Assembly (NCBI GenBank): GCA_946415695.1
Contig: CAMKTM010000174.1
Location: 1-5,177, forward strand
DNA length: 5,177 nt
Direction of reading: 5' to 3'
Source: an uncultured Prevotellaceae bacterium
GTDB lineage: Bacteria > Bacteroidota > Bacteroidia > Bacteroidales > Bacteroidaceae
In this document: positions 4,716 to 5,177 of the stretch, in pieces
Position numbering within the stretch: the first letter of the stretch is position 1
Layout: the number at the start of each line of letters is the position of its first letter
Made by a program: the position numbers and the translations under genes
Notes under the pieces: model-generated
What the model was told of the DNA's origin: nothing
The model's input: the letters and a program-made list of their open reading frames with translations, nothing else
Database searches by the model: none

Positions 4716-5177
4716 TTAAGGCACTTCCACCTTATTGACAATCTTGCTGATGATTTCCTCGCTGACCACGTTGTTCGCCTCTGCCTCGTAGGTGAGGCCG
4801 ATGCGGTGGCGGAGCACGTCGTGAGCCACGCTGCGCACGTCTTCGGGAATGACGTAGCCGCGCCTCTTGATGAAGGCAAACGCACGGGCTGCCAGAGCCA
4901 GGTTGATGCTGGCACGGGGCGAGCCGCCGAACTCGATGTAGTCCTTGATCTCCTTCAGACCGTACTTCTCGGGGTAACGTGTGCAGAACACGATGTCGGC
5001 GATGTACTGCTCAATCTTCTCGTCCAGATAAACCTCGCGGACAATCTCGCGGGCCTTCATTATCTCGTCCGTCCCCAGGATGGGTTTCACGGCCTGAGCC
5101 TCGCCCTTGATCTGCTGACGGATGATGAGCTTCTCCTCTTCGAGCTTCGGATAGTCGATGACCACCTTCAGCATGAA
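4716..5177 (-). CDS. moxR: MoxR-type AAA+ ATPase, C-terminal part (N-terminus beyond window)
   Basis: The frame is open from the right edge to the TAA at 4718-4716, giving 153 residues of a protein normally about 320-335 long. It begins inside the conserved RF(M/F)...DYP segment at the end of the AAA+ core (FMLKVVIDYPKLEEE) and continues through the lid domain. The MoxR signature GGSPRASINLALAARAFAF (about 80-98 of the visible part) and the following GYVIPEDVRSVAHDVLRHRI, with the sensor-2-like Arg, are present. The Walker A, Walker B and sensor-1 motifs lie outside the window. MoxR proteins use ATP to act on partner proteins with VWA domains. Here DUF58, BatA and BatB, all downstream on the same strand, are the natural candidates. 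It should be the first or an early gene of the operon. Codon use is GC-richer than in the following DUF559 gene. Confidence 0.94.
   Translation of the reverse strand, partial: FMLKVVIDYPKLEEEKLIIRQQIKGEAQAVKPILGTDEIMKAREIVREVYLDEKIEQYIADIVFCTRYPEKYGLKEIKDYIEFGGSPRASINLALAARAFAFIKRRGYVIPEDVRSVAHDVLRHRIGLTYEAEANNVVSEEIISKIVNKVEVP

Noticed and set aside
4239..4718. Target-site duplication around the DUF559 element
   Set aside because: The flanking bases just outside the ends (CCAT on the left, TTTT on the right) do not match, so no duplication can be claimed.
4535..4915. 126-codon minus-strand frame taken as a single protein
   Set aside because: Only its last 42 codons (from 4663) are real, as the DUF559 N-terminus. 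The first 84 codons overlap moxR in another frame and look random.

Overview
The window is a stretch of a Bacteroidetes 'Bat' (aerotolerance / von Willebrand A) operon. All real genes read on the minus strand, so the operon runs from right to left. In transcription order they are: the C-terminal third of a MoxR-type AAA+ ATPase (5177-4716); a DUF559 (COG2852, Vsr-like) small nuclease gene broken by one base (4663-4293); a DUF58 protein with an intact MIDAS motif (4243-3377); a 379-residue signal-peptide/two-TM protein of the kind found at this locus (3308-2169); BatA (2069-1071); and BatB (928-1, cut by the left edge just before its last TM segment). Gene order, protein sequences, the lack of clear Shine-Dalgarno sequences and moderate GC point to Bacteroidales, most likely a Prevotella-like organism. 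That assignment is inference.

MoxR-family ATPases are thought to act as chaperones or remodelling factors for VWA-domain partners encoded beside them. Here DUF58 is the likely cytosolic partner, and BatA and BatB are the membrane-anchored VWA partners. The 379-residue protein has an exported domain and a cytosolic tail, so it may join the two sides of the membrane. BatC, BatD and BatE are expected to the left of the window but are not seen.

The unusual part is the spacers. Three of the gene junctions carry GC-rich palindromic repeats of one family: an outer AGACCC or AGCCTC end, then a C-rich arm, a TTAAA/AAA centre and a G-rich arm. They occur as outward-facing inverted pairs: 4244-4713 (470 bp), 3242-3387 (146 bp) and 950-1068 (119 bp). 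The largest pair has 34-bp ends matching at 32 positions, encloses the DUF559 gene, and fills the moxR-DUF58 junction exactly, from 2 nt after the moxR stop to the base before the DUF58 start. It looks like a small mobile element, with the other two as possible non-coding relatives. Some copies have become coding: one supplies the DUF58 stop codon, two encode much of the signal peptide of the 379-residue protein, and one can be read as an N-terminal extension of DUF58. The fourth junction (2083-2163) holds a different repeat, a run of 7- and 8-bp tandem units.

No tRNA, rRNA, CRISPR array, convincing promoter or rho-independent terminator for the minus-strand operon was seen. There is no gene-free stretch over 300 bases.
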